NCBI GenBank assembly: GCA_016748015.1
Contig: JAAOMT010000003.1
Coordinates: forward strand, 1,372,147-1,436,146
DNA length: 64,000 nucleotides
DNA from: Geosiphon pyriformis
Taxonomy: Eukaryota; Glomeromycota; Glomeromycetes; Archaeosporales; Geosiphonaceae
Direction: 5' to 3'
This document shows, piece by piece, positions 1-12,400 of this stretch. A program made the position numbers and the translations under genes. The notes under the pieces are model-generated. The model did not search any database, was not told the origin of the DNA, and saw nothing but the letters and a program-made list of their open reading frames with translations. Numbering within the stretch: position 1 is the first letter of the stretch; each line of letters starts with the position of its first letter.

Positions 1-27
1 AATACTTTCTTTTTGATATTTCAACCT

Positions 28-111
28 GGTGTTTGCTGCTATCACCAGTTGGTGTTGGCTGCTATTGTGAACTGGTGCTTGCCACTATTGCGAGATGGTG
101 TTTGCTACTAT
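28..111. repeat. 23-bp tandem repeat, about 3.7 units
   Basis: Three full 23-nt units (28-50, 51-73, 74-96) and a 15-nt partial unit follow each other, each opening GGTG followed by a (T/C)TG-C-(G/A)CTAT core. Units differ at several positions, so this is an old or degenerating array. It stands out because it is much richer in G and C than the DNA to its right. The array may extend left of the window. Confidence 0.8.
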
Positions 112-2738
112 ATTAATCATTACCTTTCTAAGATTATTATTGTGCTATATTATGATTGAATAGTTTGTATTATTTTTATGATTCTTTTTGCTAAATTCTT
201 AAACCGTAACAGTGGTTTCTGAATTTGGTTTTTTTTCTATTGTTATTATATTATATAATGTATTTTTAAATATATTTGCTGTTAATATTAAAATAGTTCT
301 TAGTGTATTTAGTAAAGTTTCTTATATTATGTTAAAACCAATTGGTGTTTAACAATATGTTGTTTATTTTAAGAATTTAGATACTACTATATTTGCTTTA
401 AATTATTAATCAGTTTTGTTAAACAAAAATAGCATTAAAATTCTTTTTCTTATAAATTAAAATAAAACTATTCTGTCTTATAATAAATTTAAAACCAAAT
501 TGGTTAATCTTTTTTTTGTTGTACTGTTTATAAAATTAGTAATATGATTTTTTAAGTTGGTAGTCAAACTTGTTTTATTTCTTATTTACCTACTTTTGGT
601 CATCATTCCCAGTTTGCTTTAATTATATTTGGTTTACAGAGTAATTTAAATATTGCTATTATTAGAATTAGTACTTTAAAAAAATATTACATCTGATAGA
701 AAACTTTTAGATGTTAATGCTGTTTTATATGCCAAAACTTGAATTATTTGGCTATTAATTATAAGATGTTATCACCTTTTCTTTTTAAAACTTTTAGGAC
801 TTTTGTGTCTTATTTTATTAATATTAAGTTTTATATTAAGACTATTGCTTTTGTGTCTTCTTTAATTTTTAATTTTTCAATTAATTTTGTTTTTTTGCTA
901 ATATATTGGTTGATATTTCTGCAGTTTCTTTTTAGTTGATTTCTTTGAAATCTAATTTGGCCAAGTTTTTTATTCTGGTTAAGTTTATTGTTAAGCCAGT
1001 TAAATTTTTGATTATTGTGTTTAAATAATTTATTAATAGTAATTTGGTTTCAAGTAGTGTACTTGGTTTTAGGGTCAATAAAATTTTGGTATATATAAGT
1101 ACTTTTAGTAAAACAGTTAATAAGTTAAAATGAAAAATAGTTGCTTTAAAAATTGAGTGTAATTATAAAGACATTAATATATCTGGCTTTTATATAAGTT
1201 TGTTTACAGTTAATAATAATATGTTTTCTAACTTAATATTACTAAAAACATGAATCTATTAATGTTAAAATTGATGCTTTAAAAATGACTAAGTAACTAA
1301 TTAAATTGATTGATAATAGTACTATATTATTTAAAATTATTTAAAAAATGTTTTTTTTGAATAAATTTTCTTCTAAAGTATTAATATAGTATAGTTTGAA
1401 CTGGCTTAAATAGTTAATTATATGTAAAAAATATGTAAACTGTATTTAGTCTTGAAATTTTTAATTTATCTCTAATTTTTAAATAATAATTAGGTTATAT
1501 TTAATAAATATATAATTATAATAAAAAAATTTTTTAAATAAATAATTTCTATATTAATGTTTGATTTTTTTTAAAATTATTTTTTAGTTTGTATATAATT
1601 TTATTAATACAAAATCTGTGTTTAAAAATAATATAAAGTTGTTTTATATAAATTTTGTTTTTTAAGTTTTTATAAATACTGTTTTTTAAATTAAACTTAT
1701 TTATTTTATTTATTTTTTTAAGTTAGTTAATTTTTTTTAATTATATAATTTTTAATTATATAATTTTTAAATTAATCTTTTAAATTTATAATTATACTTA
1801 TTTTATTTTTTGTTTTTTTAATTTTTTTTTAATAATTGTAATATATAAATATTATTTTTGGTTTTTAAAAAAATTTAAATATTGTAATTATTAAGATTAA
1901 TATTTTTTTAAAATATTATATTTGGTATTAAAATTTAGATTATTTAGTTATAAATTATAAGCTTTTTTTTTTAAGTTTTTATTTAAGTTTATAATTAATT
2001 TTAAAGTTTTTAATTATTTTTTGTTGGTATTAAGTTTTATATTAAGATTTTTGTTTTATTAATCTTTTTTGTTACTGTTTTTTTGGTTATTTTTGCTATT
2101 GGTATTATTATTATTAACTTATTAATTGGTTTTAAAATGGTTTTTTTGAAATTTAAGTTAATTAAATTATGTTTTTGTAGATTCAATTTAATTTAATTTT
2201 AATTAATTTAATTAGTTAATTATATATAAAAAACATATAAATTATAACTATTGTAAAATATTTCAATTATGTATAATTTGTATTTAATATATAATAATAT
2301 TGTACAAATATAATTAATAATTAGATCAAAAAAAATTATAAAAATTATAAATATAAAATTAAATTAATTTTTAATTTAAGAACAAATATTTATAATTATA
2401 ATTTTTTATTAATTGAATTTGTTATTTAAAACAATATTTTTTAATAAAACTTTACAATAATAATAATTGTATTATGTATTATAATTATTTAATTAAAATT
2501 AATAATATACCTAAAAAGAATAACTAAAATAAAAAAATATAAAATACTTATAATTTTTGTTTTAACAAATATAGATTCTAATCAATTAATTAAAAAAAAA
2601 CACTTGAAAAAATAAAAAATTCAATTTAAATAGTAAACAACATATATATATATACATAATTTAATATTTAACAATATATTATGATAACATATGTTGTGAT
2701 TAGCTCCAAGTTTGCACCAATAGGCATATTATTTCCAA
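112..2738. other. gene-free AT-rich island with strand skew
   Basis: No convincing exon is visible. The + strand is dominated by T with A and some G, and almost no C, up to roughly 2,250; after that it becomes more A-rich. Two stretches, about 635-965 and 1860-2165, look like diverged direct copies of each other: both contain a TATAAATTATAAG-like core, then a stretch reading close to TTAAGTTTTATATTAAGA. I read this as a decayed repetitive element, perhaps damaged by C-to-T mutation, but it has no recognisable coding domain or termini. Confidence 0.45.
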
Positions 2739-4282
<1,544 letters not shown>

Positions 4283-5018
4283 GCTTAATTTAATATGGGA
4301 TATGGGAGAAATTTTCCCAAAGTCCTCTTGTTTTGGAAGTCAATCGGACTTCTAGCCTCTTTTTAAAGGCTCTTTATTAAAAATACGTGGAAAAGCGGCC
4401 CTTTTTAAACATATCCAAGGGATCAAAGGATCACTGAGTGAAGTACAAAGTTTTTTATTGTGAATAAAAAATTTACAAGCTTCATTGTAAGCCTTTTGGG
4501 ATGTGACCGATAGAAGGAAAATGATAAGTAGAACCTCGTGCAACAATTTTATATATTATCTTTATTCTAAAGGGTTGCTATTTACTAATAATAATAATAT
4601 AGTCAAATCCTACATCATTAGCCAGAGTGCTCCTGGGTTGTCCATCTTTGCTGGAACGAATTTTAATTGATCTCCAATTGGAGATTCTTACGCATAATGG
4701 CGGATAAGTTTTTTAGTTTAGTTATATTGAGAAATCGTGATCTAATAGCCAAGAAAGTTATCTTGAAAAGTTTTTGGCTTTTATGATTACATTCAAAAAT
4801 CTGAATCAATAGGACCAATATATTAAATAATTGTTTTGGAATGAAATAAATAAATTCTACATTTAATTAATATTAAATGCAAAATTTCATGTTCAAAATT
4901 TTCATAAATATATGGTAATTTAACCAAGTTATTTTGTTAAATATTAATGTTTATAAATTAATTGCACAGAAATTGATAATTGGATTAATAAAATTATTTG
5001 ATTTTTAACTCTAATATA
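4283..5018. other. intergenic, nothing recognised
   Basis: Stretch between the deoxyhypusine synthase stop codon and transposon copy 1. Short open frames occur on both strands but none shows a domain, splice pattern or codon use that supports a gene. It becomes more AT-rich towards the transposon. Confidence 0.5.
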
Positions 5019-5020
5019 TA

Positions 5021-5043
5021 CAGTCAGATCTCTATAAAAGAAC
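5021..5043. repeat. left terminal inverted repeat, transposon copy 1
   Basis: Begins CAGTCAGATCTCTATAAAAG. It pairs with 7249-7271 with two mismatches and is preceded by the TA target duplication. Confidence 0.9.
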
Positions 5044-5140
5044 ACAGTTGGGACATGCAAATTATGTTCCATTTTAGAGGTGTTCTATTATAGAGTTTTA
5101 TAATTATTATCAAATAAACTGTATTTATTTATTAAATCAA

Positions 5141-7010
5141 TCAATTATTATTATTATTATTATTATTATTAAAATATAGATTAATTGTTACCCGTTTTTT
5201 AGAATTTTCCTTCATTTTTTCGTAATAATATAATTTTTTTCTAAGTAAATTTTGGTTTTCTATACTAAAATTTTCTTCTGCTAATTGCTCTTCAAATCTA
5301 ATTACCTTTTTTAATGCTTCATATGCTTCTGTAATTGTAATTATAGCAGGTGGAGATTCTTCTAATTCTTTTTCCGAGTCATTAATTGTATTGGTTTCAA
5401 TTTGAGCATCGGCTAAAACCATATCTACAATTTCATTATCATCAAGAATATTTTCAGTTGCCAATAATTCATCAACTACTACAGTATAATCTTCGAGATT
5501 TTTGACCAATTGTTGTGCATTTGATGGTAAATTGTTGAATATATCCATAGTAATTGATGTTTCGGATTCTTGAATTTCTAATTCTTGATTATAGAAAAGA
5601 ATATCCGTTTTTTGCCAACAGTTTTGAATTGTAACAGGTGTTGAAACCATAATTGAACAACATAATCAATTGCTTGTTTTATGTTTAATTTATTTCTAAA
5701 AAATAAATTAATATTAGATAAAATTATATAATATATAATGATAATAATACTGTATATATTATATTACTTAACTGTTTAATATTAATTTTTTGTTCAAATT
5801 GATGTAAAATATGTTGACAATATAAGTGCTTATATTTGCCTTTGAAAGATTTGATAATGCCAGCATCCATTGGTTGAAGATGTGATATAGTATTTGGAGG
5901 AAAATAGTGCAAAGTAATATTGGTCAATTGGAATGAATCTTCTCCGATTTGAGTATGATGAGAAGTTGCATTATCAACCAAAAGTAATATATGCCGATTT
6001 TGAATTCGAAAGCCTTCATTTATATATTTGAGCCATGCTTTCCATATATTTGAGCGCATCCATGCTTTGGAATTGAATTTGTAAATCACAGGTAGGTTGG
6101 AAGTATTAATTCCTTTAAAGCATCTTAGATTTTTTGCATGTCCAATTACTAAAGGTTGCAATTTGTGAGATCCAGTTGAATTTGTAGCAAAAAAAATTGT
6201 AATTTAAAATTTATCCTATAAAAAACCCAATTAATTTAATATAAGAATAATATATAACGATAACAATTGGTAAATATAATATACCAATTTTTTCCTGCAT
6301 TTCGACATTTTGCAAGTGTTTGATTTGGTTCCATACGAAAAAATAATTCTGTTTTATCAGCATTATATATGTCAGCAGGATCAAATTCGGATATAATGGT
6401 TTTTAATTTTCTTCGTTCTTCTGGTAAACTTTCAGTTGATACACTTACTGCTTCACCATGAAATCGGTAAACACGTAACTGGTTTCGTTTTTTGACTTTT
6501 TGAACCCATCCATTTGAGAATTGCATTTCATTCTTGTGCATACCAAGAAGTTTGGCAAATTCTTTTCCTTTCTCTTTAATTAGTTGATCATTGAATTCGA
6601 TAGTAGCTGCAGTTACTTGTTCTACCCAATAACTTAAAGCTTGGTCTAATAATGGAAATTTAATGCTTTTGTGTCGAATAGATCTTTATGAGATTTCATT
6701 AATTTCAATATTCAACCACTTTGCATGCTCTTTGGATATTTATGATTGAAGTAAGCTACAATATTATCATGTTTCGTGCCAGAGTGATTTTTGGAATATT
6801 GACAAATTTCTTTACGAAGAGCATCATTAACTGCTGCTTGTTTTTGTTTTTTGAATAAAGGTTCCGACATTGTGATAATTTAGCAAGTTTGTTAGAAAAT
6901 GTGCCTATAACGATAATATTAGATTTGGTTTTAGCAAGCCTGAATTGGAATACAATAGGGGCTAAGTGGCTGTATGTGAAAACAGACAAGATCAAAAAGA
7001 GTAAATCCAA
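5141..7010 (-). pseudogene. CENP-B/pogo-type transposase, copy 1, broken
   Basis: The fragments read as one transposase from high to low coordinates. A psq-type helix-turn-helix with KEICQYSKNHSGTKHDNI lies near 6720-6900. A CENP-B-type second HTH follows near 6500-6660, ending in FSNGWVQKVKKR. The DDE_1 domain has its first Asp in IYNADKTELFFR (about 6340-6385), the second in LLVDNATSHH (about 5965-5995) and the third in HLQPMDAGI (about 5865-5890). An acidic tail ends in a run of Asn. A likely intron with GTATAT donor and ATAG acceptor separates the first Asp block from the rest (about 6210-6285). Just after that acceptor this copy has TAA where copy 2 has a tryptophan codon, and another stop lies between the two HTH regions in both copies. 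I therefore call it a pseudogene. Confidence 0.85.
5143..5171. repeat. (ATT)n microsatellite inside transposon copy 1
   Basis: Trinucleotide run that encodes a poly-Asn tail on the - strand. The same site in copy 2 (about 33817-33861) is clearly longer, so the tract has changed length since the copies separated. Confidence 0.85.
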
Positions 7011-7248
7011 TGTAAATCGATTTAAAAGTAAGTTAGGATGAAATCAATTCAATACGTTCTAACTCTTTTCCCAATTAACATCTAGCACGTGATATTTGTT
7101 CTAATATGAAGGTAAATTTCGAATAAACGTTTGATAAAATTATGTTCTTGTTCCTTTATAGATTGTTCTTATATAAAGGGAAATTGTTAATTAATCAATT
7201 GTTTCTATAAAAAAATGTTCTTTGCAAGAGGTTGTTCTTTTATCGAGG

Positions 7249-7271
7249 GTTCTTTTATGGAGGTCTGACTG
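7249..7271. repeat. right terminal inverted repeat, transposon copy 1
   Basis: Reads GTTCTTTTATGGAGGTCTGA then CTG, the inverse of 5021-5043, and is followed by TA. A near-duplicate GTTCTTTTATCGAGG lies just inside it. Confidence 0.9.
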
Positions 7272-7345
7272 TATTTCATATAATTTGGTGCACCAATTGA
7301 AACACAATGCTTGTTTTTTTAAATTCGGTTTTTTTGCACCACACT

Positions 7346-8807
7346 CTAATTACTTAAAGGTGGAAGATCAATTACTATAGCCGTATTTACAGGGCGATAC
7401 TTCAAGTTCACGGAGGAAGCATTAACAAAAATTGTTGAATTCCGTTTTACATTACTTTCGGATATTGAAGAACACAAAGGCCATTCTCTCTCTAATACCC
7501 CAAATCCTTCATGGATATGTCCAAAAACGTGTATCAATGGTTTGATCTTACCCACCCGTTCTAATAAATCTGGGCAACCTACCTCAAGATCTTGAAATGT
7601 TTTATCGAGAATCTAAAAATCAAAAATTTAAATGAATTAAGGAATTATGTTAGGAAGAAACTAGATGAGAAAATATAAATACTTAAAAGATAACAAACTT
7701 TATACGGTGGGCCGTGGGTGATTAAAATCTGGGTGTCCAATGGGATTTTTGCCCAGACCTCTATTATCGATGTGAAATCAATGAAGTCGGTCAAACCCAG
7801 CGGCTTATAAATTCATGTCTTTAAATCAATCGTAAAATCTGTGAAACTCACTCTGGCACTCTTCTCCCCTTTTTGCATTGAACGCCCACTCACAAAACTC
7901 AGGTGACCAAGGACTCCCAAACACTTTGTATCCACACTCAGGAATCGTGTAGGATTCATCTTCCAAGTACACGATCCCATTTTTTGTATTTCGTACAATT
8001 TTCAATGATTCTGCAGAGTTTTCTTTATTTCGATGAAATCTGTGCCAGTTTTTTTCATAAAAAGGGGGATCTAGTCTAACATGATAGAAGAATTGGAATA
8101 AGTATAAATCAAGAGAGTCGATGAAAATTATTTCCACTTACGTCAAATCATGATTTCCGGCTATTATTATCTTGTAGCTTATTTTAAAATGATCATGTCG
8201 ATTTCGTCATAACACAGAAAGGAAATATAAAATAAACCAACAGAATATTTTAACTTTTAATAATTCTAAATCAAAAAAGATGCGGGATTAAAAATTTCAC
8301 ACTACCGATGTGGAAGTCCTTTTAGCCAATCAAAAGTTGCGTGAATTTGGCCCACCGTTCCGTTTTTTGTCAAATCACCAGCATGAACTATATACGTGAT
8401 CCAGAAGTTTAAGATTTCAAAACCACGTTTTTAGGATTCACACGGGTGAAATTCGAATTCAATCATTGAAAAAAGAAAATAGCATCATGTAAAATCGGCT
8501 TTCATTCCGGTCCCCATTAAAACAGAGAGTTGATTACTTACTCAAAACGTCACCCACCGGCACAATAAATCCTTTGGTGTTGGCGTCAATCTTATTATGG
8601 GTATCACTGTTGGCCCCTTTGTTAATAACTTACGATGGGACAATAAAAGTTTTAATCATTTTCTACTTGCCTAAGGCACACAAGCCTTGTCCACTCCACG
8701 CCGGGCTTGCTTGCTGGGACTTCTTGACTTCCATAATATATATGTGGGCTTAGCGAATCACCTGTCTCTTTTTGAGATTCTCGCTGTTCCAGGTCAAGAC
8801 AGGACAT
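7346..8807 (-). CDS. calcineurin-like metallophosphoesterase, MPPED/UPF0046 type
   Basis: Seven exons on the - strand: 8671-8807, 8542-8606, 8306-8387, 8142-8177, 7852-8075, 7699-7760, 7346-7612. They join in phase to 290 residues, the usual size of MPPED1/2-like phosphoesterases. All metal-binding blocks are visible: LSDTHNK (D-x-H), IHAGDLT (GD-x), IIAGNHDLT (GNHD), ITHGPPYK, and FGHIHEGFG (GHxH). The family block VFGSPWSPEFCEWAFNAKRG sits in exon 5. Intron 1 (8607-8670) starts with GC (GCAAGT): the joined codon makes the Ser of SDTH, so the GC donor is well supported. The start is the only Met after an upstream in-frame stop. The substrate is unknown; relatives hydrolyse cyclic nucleotides or phosphodiesters in vitro. 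Confidence 0.93.
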
Positions 8808-9121
8808 ATCAGCTTTTGAGAAAGTATCAAGTATATGCTAGGGGCAAAAATGAAATTGTAATAGAAATCTGGGTTTTACAATAGTCGCACAAATTACAAT
8901 CTTCGCTCTTAATCATAAGTGAAATGATCTCTAGATTACAATTAATCTAATCTAATAACCAGTCAGTGATATATATTATCCCCGAATGTCCATATCAGCA
9001 ATGCCTGAATAAAATTTCTATTTTCTAATCATGAACTAAGTAACGCGTTCAGCTTTCGTAGCAACATATTTACATAGCTGTTGCGCATGTTATAATTATC
9101 CATTACCTCTTTCGTCTACGA
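8808..9121. other. intergenic, nothing recognised
   Basis: Upstream region of the phosphoesterase gene; it probably holds that gene's promoter. No motif that I can support. Confidence 0.4.
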
Positions 9122-9361
9122 ATGAATAAATCTTTTATTAAAAATAAATTGAAACATTTAAAAGAGCAGAGAAAGATGCTTACCAAATGCTTATCTAGCG
9201 AGGCCAATTTATCTAACGTTCCTTTCAAATGCAATTGTGCATCAGATCTTAACCTTTCAATTGGACCGCCCCCACTTGACCCTGATGGACTTCCGATTAG
9301 GGTTTGCGAAGGAAAATTGGAAAAAGGTGTGATTTTTGATGCTGATGTTGGACTTAAATAA
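9122..9361 (+). CDS. hypothetical small protein, 79 residues
   Basis: An uninterrupted frame with a basic, helical N-terminal half (many Lys, Leu and Glu) and a C-terminal half containing PPPLDPDGLPIRV. I do not recognise it. It lies convergent to, and within 100 nt of, the end of the large nucleoporin gene. It could be a real small gene, one exon of a longer + strand gene, or chance. The opposite strand is also open here, which lowers confidence. Confidence 0.3.
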   Translation: MNKSFIKNKLKHLKEQRKMLTKCLSSEANLSNVPFKCNCASDLNLSIGPPPLDPDGLPIRVCEGKLEKGVIFDADVGLK

Positions 9362-9458
9362 TGCTCCAAATGGCGCCAAAGTAACAATAATGCGATTTCA
9401 ACATCATCTAAAGAATGGGGAATTGCTCTTCAAATATTGTATATATTGAGTAAGAAGA

Positions 9459-12400
9459 TTACTGGTTCAGAAACGTACTTAAATAAGAGTTGATTTTTCT
9501 CAACGCTTTTGAGCGTCGCTTGAATAATTCTTGAATGGCCAATGTTTGACATTGAGAGTGGTTGAGCAGGTGAACATAATTTTCGGAGATCGTTTCGAGA
9601 ATCTGTAGTTTAGGAAGATGATCCATGGAATTTTACTAGTTAAAAGCGTTTTATTACCAGGATTTTGAAATATACCTCATCGACATCTGATTGTGGCATG
9701 TTATTATAGTTTCCAAGCTTCTGTGAAAGTTCATTATACTCTTGAAGTCTTTTGAACAATCCTTCCACTAATAACCTTAGACAAATAATAATAGCTGAAA
9801 GTTCAGGCTCCTCTGGAAATAATGAAGTGTATTAAAATATAGTACACTAGCCAACGAGCACAGAGAAATGCTTAATTAGGAGCAGAATATATTATACTCT
9901 CTGTTTGGGAATCGTCACGCCGGTTTGCCACTTCAAGAGAGCCGGTAAATATAGGTTTAAATTCCAAACCTTCATAAGAGATCTCAATTAGCAAATCATT
10001 TCGATTTAAGATAAAAAACGCAAAAAGTATCATCATATTCAACCTTTGGAATCAGTCACTCTATGGGCCCAAGTTAACAAATTTCTGTTGATATACTTAA
10101 GGAGGTTTTGTGCTCCTGGAAATAAAGTAAGAGAGAAGTACTACAAAAATCCGAATTATTAAATTAAACCAAAAATATCGATAGATGCATACGCTGTATT
10201 TTAAATTCATCGCCGATATCCATCATGTCCGGACGCCAATCACTTATATAGAAATATTTTGCTATCGTTTCTTTCAATAAACTGTGAAAGGCTGGTTGTC
10301 GTGTATCTTGCCGCTGTTAAATATCAGAGTCCTAGATGCAGTTAATTTTGACAGTCATGGAATCAAAGGCTTTTAATTTTACCTCTTTATCCAAAATGGT
10401 TATTCTATTCCCCAAAAAATAGAACAAGGAAATTACTTCACACAAAGCTTCTAGATAAATCAAACAAGCGTCCTGATCATCAGAAGTCAATGTTCCTAAA
10501 GGAACATTATCGGAAAGAATATCGGCTAATACACCTTGATGACTTCTGATAAATTTGGAAACCTTAGCGATAAAATAAGTCAGCAAAAATTTTCCATAAA
10601 CGAAGTCGCAGCATAAAAATAACCAAAAACCTTGGCTAAGCACGAGGAATTGTCATGGCCAATACTTGTAAAAATAGCGATTACTAGACGAAGCACCCAA
10701 AGCAGGAGTTGATGATATCGGATATATCCCAATTTTCCGAACAAATCTGAAGGATTATTTTTTTTTAGTTAATAGACAGATCGTGATGCAAGAAATTTTT
10801 GTTTACGTACCTCCTGTGGGTTTATTGAATGCCGGGCGATCATCAAGAAACTTCATATTTTCTAAAGTTTCAATCATGCCTGAATCCAAAAGTTTGATGG
10901 CAGACTCACGACTTTGAGCGATGCGTATTAATAATGCCATCCTTGATTCGAAAAGATAAGAGGCATGTAGTACCGATTGATCGGCTAGATAAAGAATGAA
11001 AAAATATTACAGTTATCAATTGCGGTGTGATAACTTGAAATTGAAAATTGTTGATCCAATTTCTATTGAAATCGCCCCGAATCTGAAAAAAATAAAAATC
11101 TAAAATTTCGATATCGCTTTAGCTTACCGGCTGATCGCCCAAAAAAATATTTCAATAAATCATCACTGCGTTTTAAATCTCGTAATGTTTCGGACAAAAA
11201 ATGAGTTTTGATCAAATAATCTACAATCGAATTATCTTTTTCTCGTTGATACAATGCGCAAAGGGCAATCAAAGTGGAGATTGAGGCAAGCTGTGCAGCT
11301 ACATGTCCTGCAGACGCATCGCTGCGTAATACATTCAAAAGACGATCACCAAGTTCTCTTAGAGTCGCGAAATTACCAGCGTCGACAATTGATTTGGTCC
11401 CAGTTCCACGTTTTAATGACGGAGAACCCCAAGCTCTTAATGCACCTCCTCCCATGAGAGGAATCAAGTTTTTATCGCTGAAGTTAACTGCTGAATGAGA
11501 GGTAGATGGCAAAGAACCACCTCGGGAAGGTATAGAGACAGAAATTTCTGTTTCAGGATTACAATATTGAAAATACAAGTATAGACCAACATAAAAATTC
11601 ATCCGCATTTCTGTGTTAGCAAATCCTCCAATAATTCCATAGAGAACGGATCTGAACATGTTATGAAGTTTTTCGGGGGGCAAGTTAGTCATGTGTCGAG
11701 AGGAGAGCTTTATACTTTGCAGCGTTGACTGGAAACGGCGATCCTGACATAATTTCGATAAAGCTGATACAATGACGTAGCTTAATATAAGTGAAGTGTT
11801 CAAATACTGTTGAGGCCTTATTTTTGGCAGTAATGTTGAGACAATCTCAACAAGGATAGGTTCCCGACGATCAAAGTTCATGACTTCATAATGGTTATAT
11901 ATAATGACGTCTATCACCTCACGCCAACCTTTAAAAGATTCAAGCTTGAAAGCTTCATAACACGTCTTGCGATTTTGTGAGTAGCAATATTCCAAGATTG
12001 ATCGAAATTCTTGATGTAACTCTTGCTCATTCGAAATAGCTCCTCGCTTCCTCATGTTATTCTCTAGATTTTGTAAAGCTGAATAAAGATCTCTAATGTT
12101 ATATACTCTAATTCCTCTTCTGTCCTGTGTTAAGAAAGCCTCGATATCAAGTCGATCAAAATAACGTCTTTGAGAAGTATCCGCAAGGCAGGAATCTTTC
12201 CATTGATGATCTAGCATATCAAGCAAATCGAGTAGTTTACCCCTTTGTTGGCTGTCGGTTCGACCATTGTTGAAAGAAGTGTTGAGTTCTTCTTCCATTG
12301 TTATATCTTTTTCCAATTCCTGCACAGAATCCCTTCCAAGCAGTAATGAGAGTAAACTCGAGACTTCGGAATGAATTTGACATTTTTGCAACTCCAAAGC

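Larger units (their letters stand above)
5021..7271 (-). mobile_element. pogo/Tigger-like DNA transposon, copy 1 (decayed)
   Basis: A 2,251-nt element with 23-nt terminal inverted repeats starting CAGTCAGA, flanked by TA on both sides (5019-5020 and 7272-7273). That is the target duplication of the Tc1/mariner/pogo superfamily. Subterminal repeats of the GTTCTxTTAT(A/C)GAG(G) type occur near both ends and may bind transposase. The transposase lies on the - strand. Copy 2 at 33694-35778 has the same orientation and near-identical sequence. Compared with copy 2, this copy retains an extra segment of about 150 nt near 5510-5670 and one of about 33 nt near 6970-7002. The coding region carries stop codons, so the element cannot be autonomous as it stands. 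Confidence 0.92.

Noticed and set aside
7813-7998. - strand frame overlapping exon 5 of the phosphoesterase
   Set aside because: Different frame, lacks any motif; exon 5 in the correct frame contains the conserved GSPWSPEF block.
11063-11127. Apparent C-terminus of the large nucleoporin frame at 11063
   Set aside because: A strong GTAAGC donor lies at 11127 and eight further exons continue the helical protein in phase to 9459; the short tail is intron read-through.
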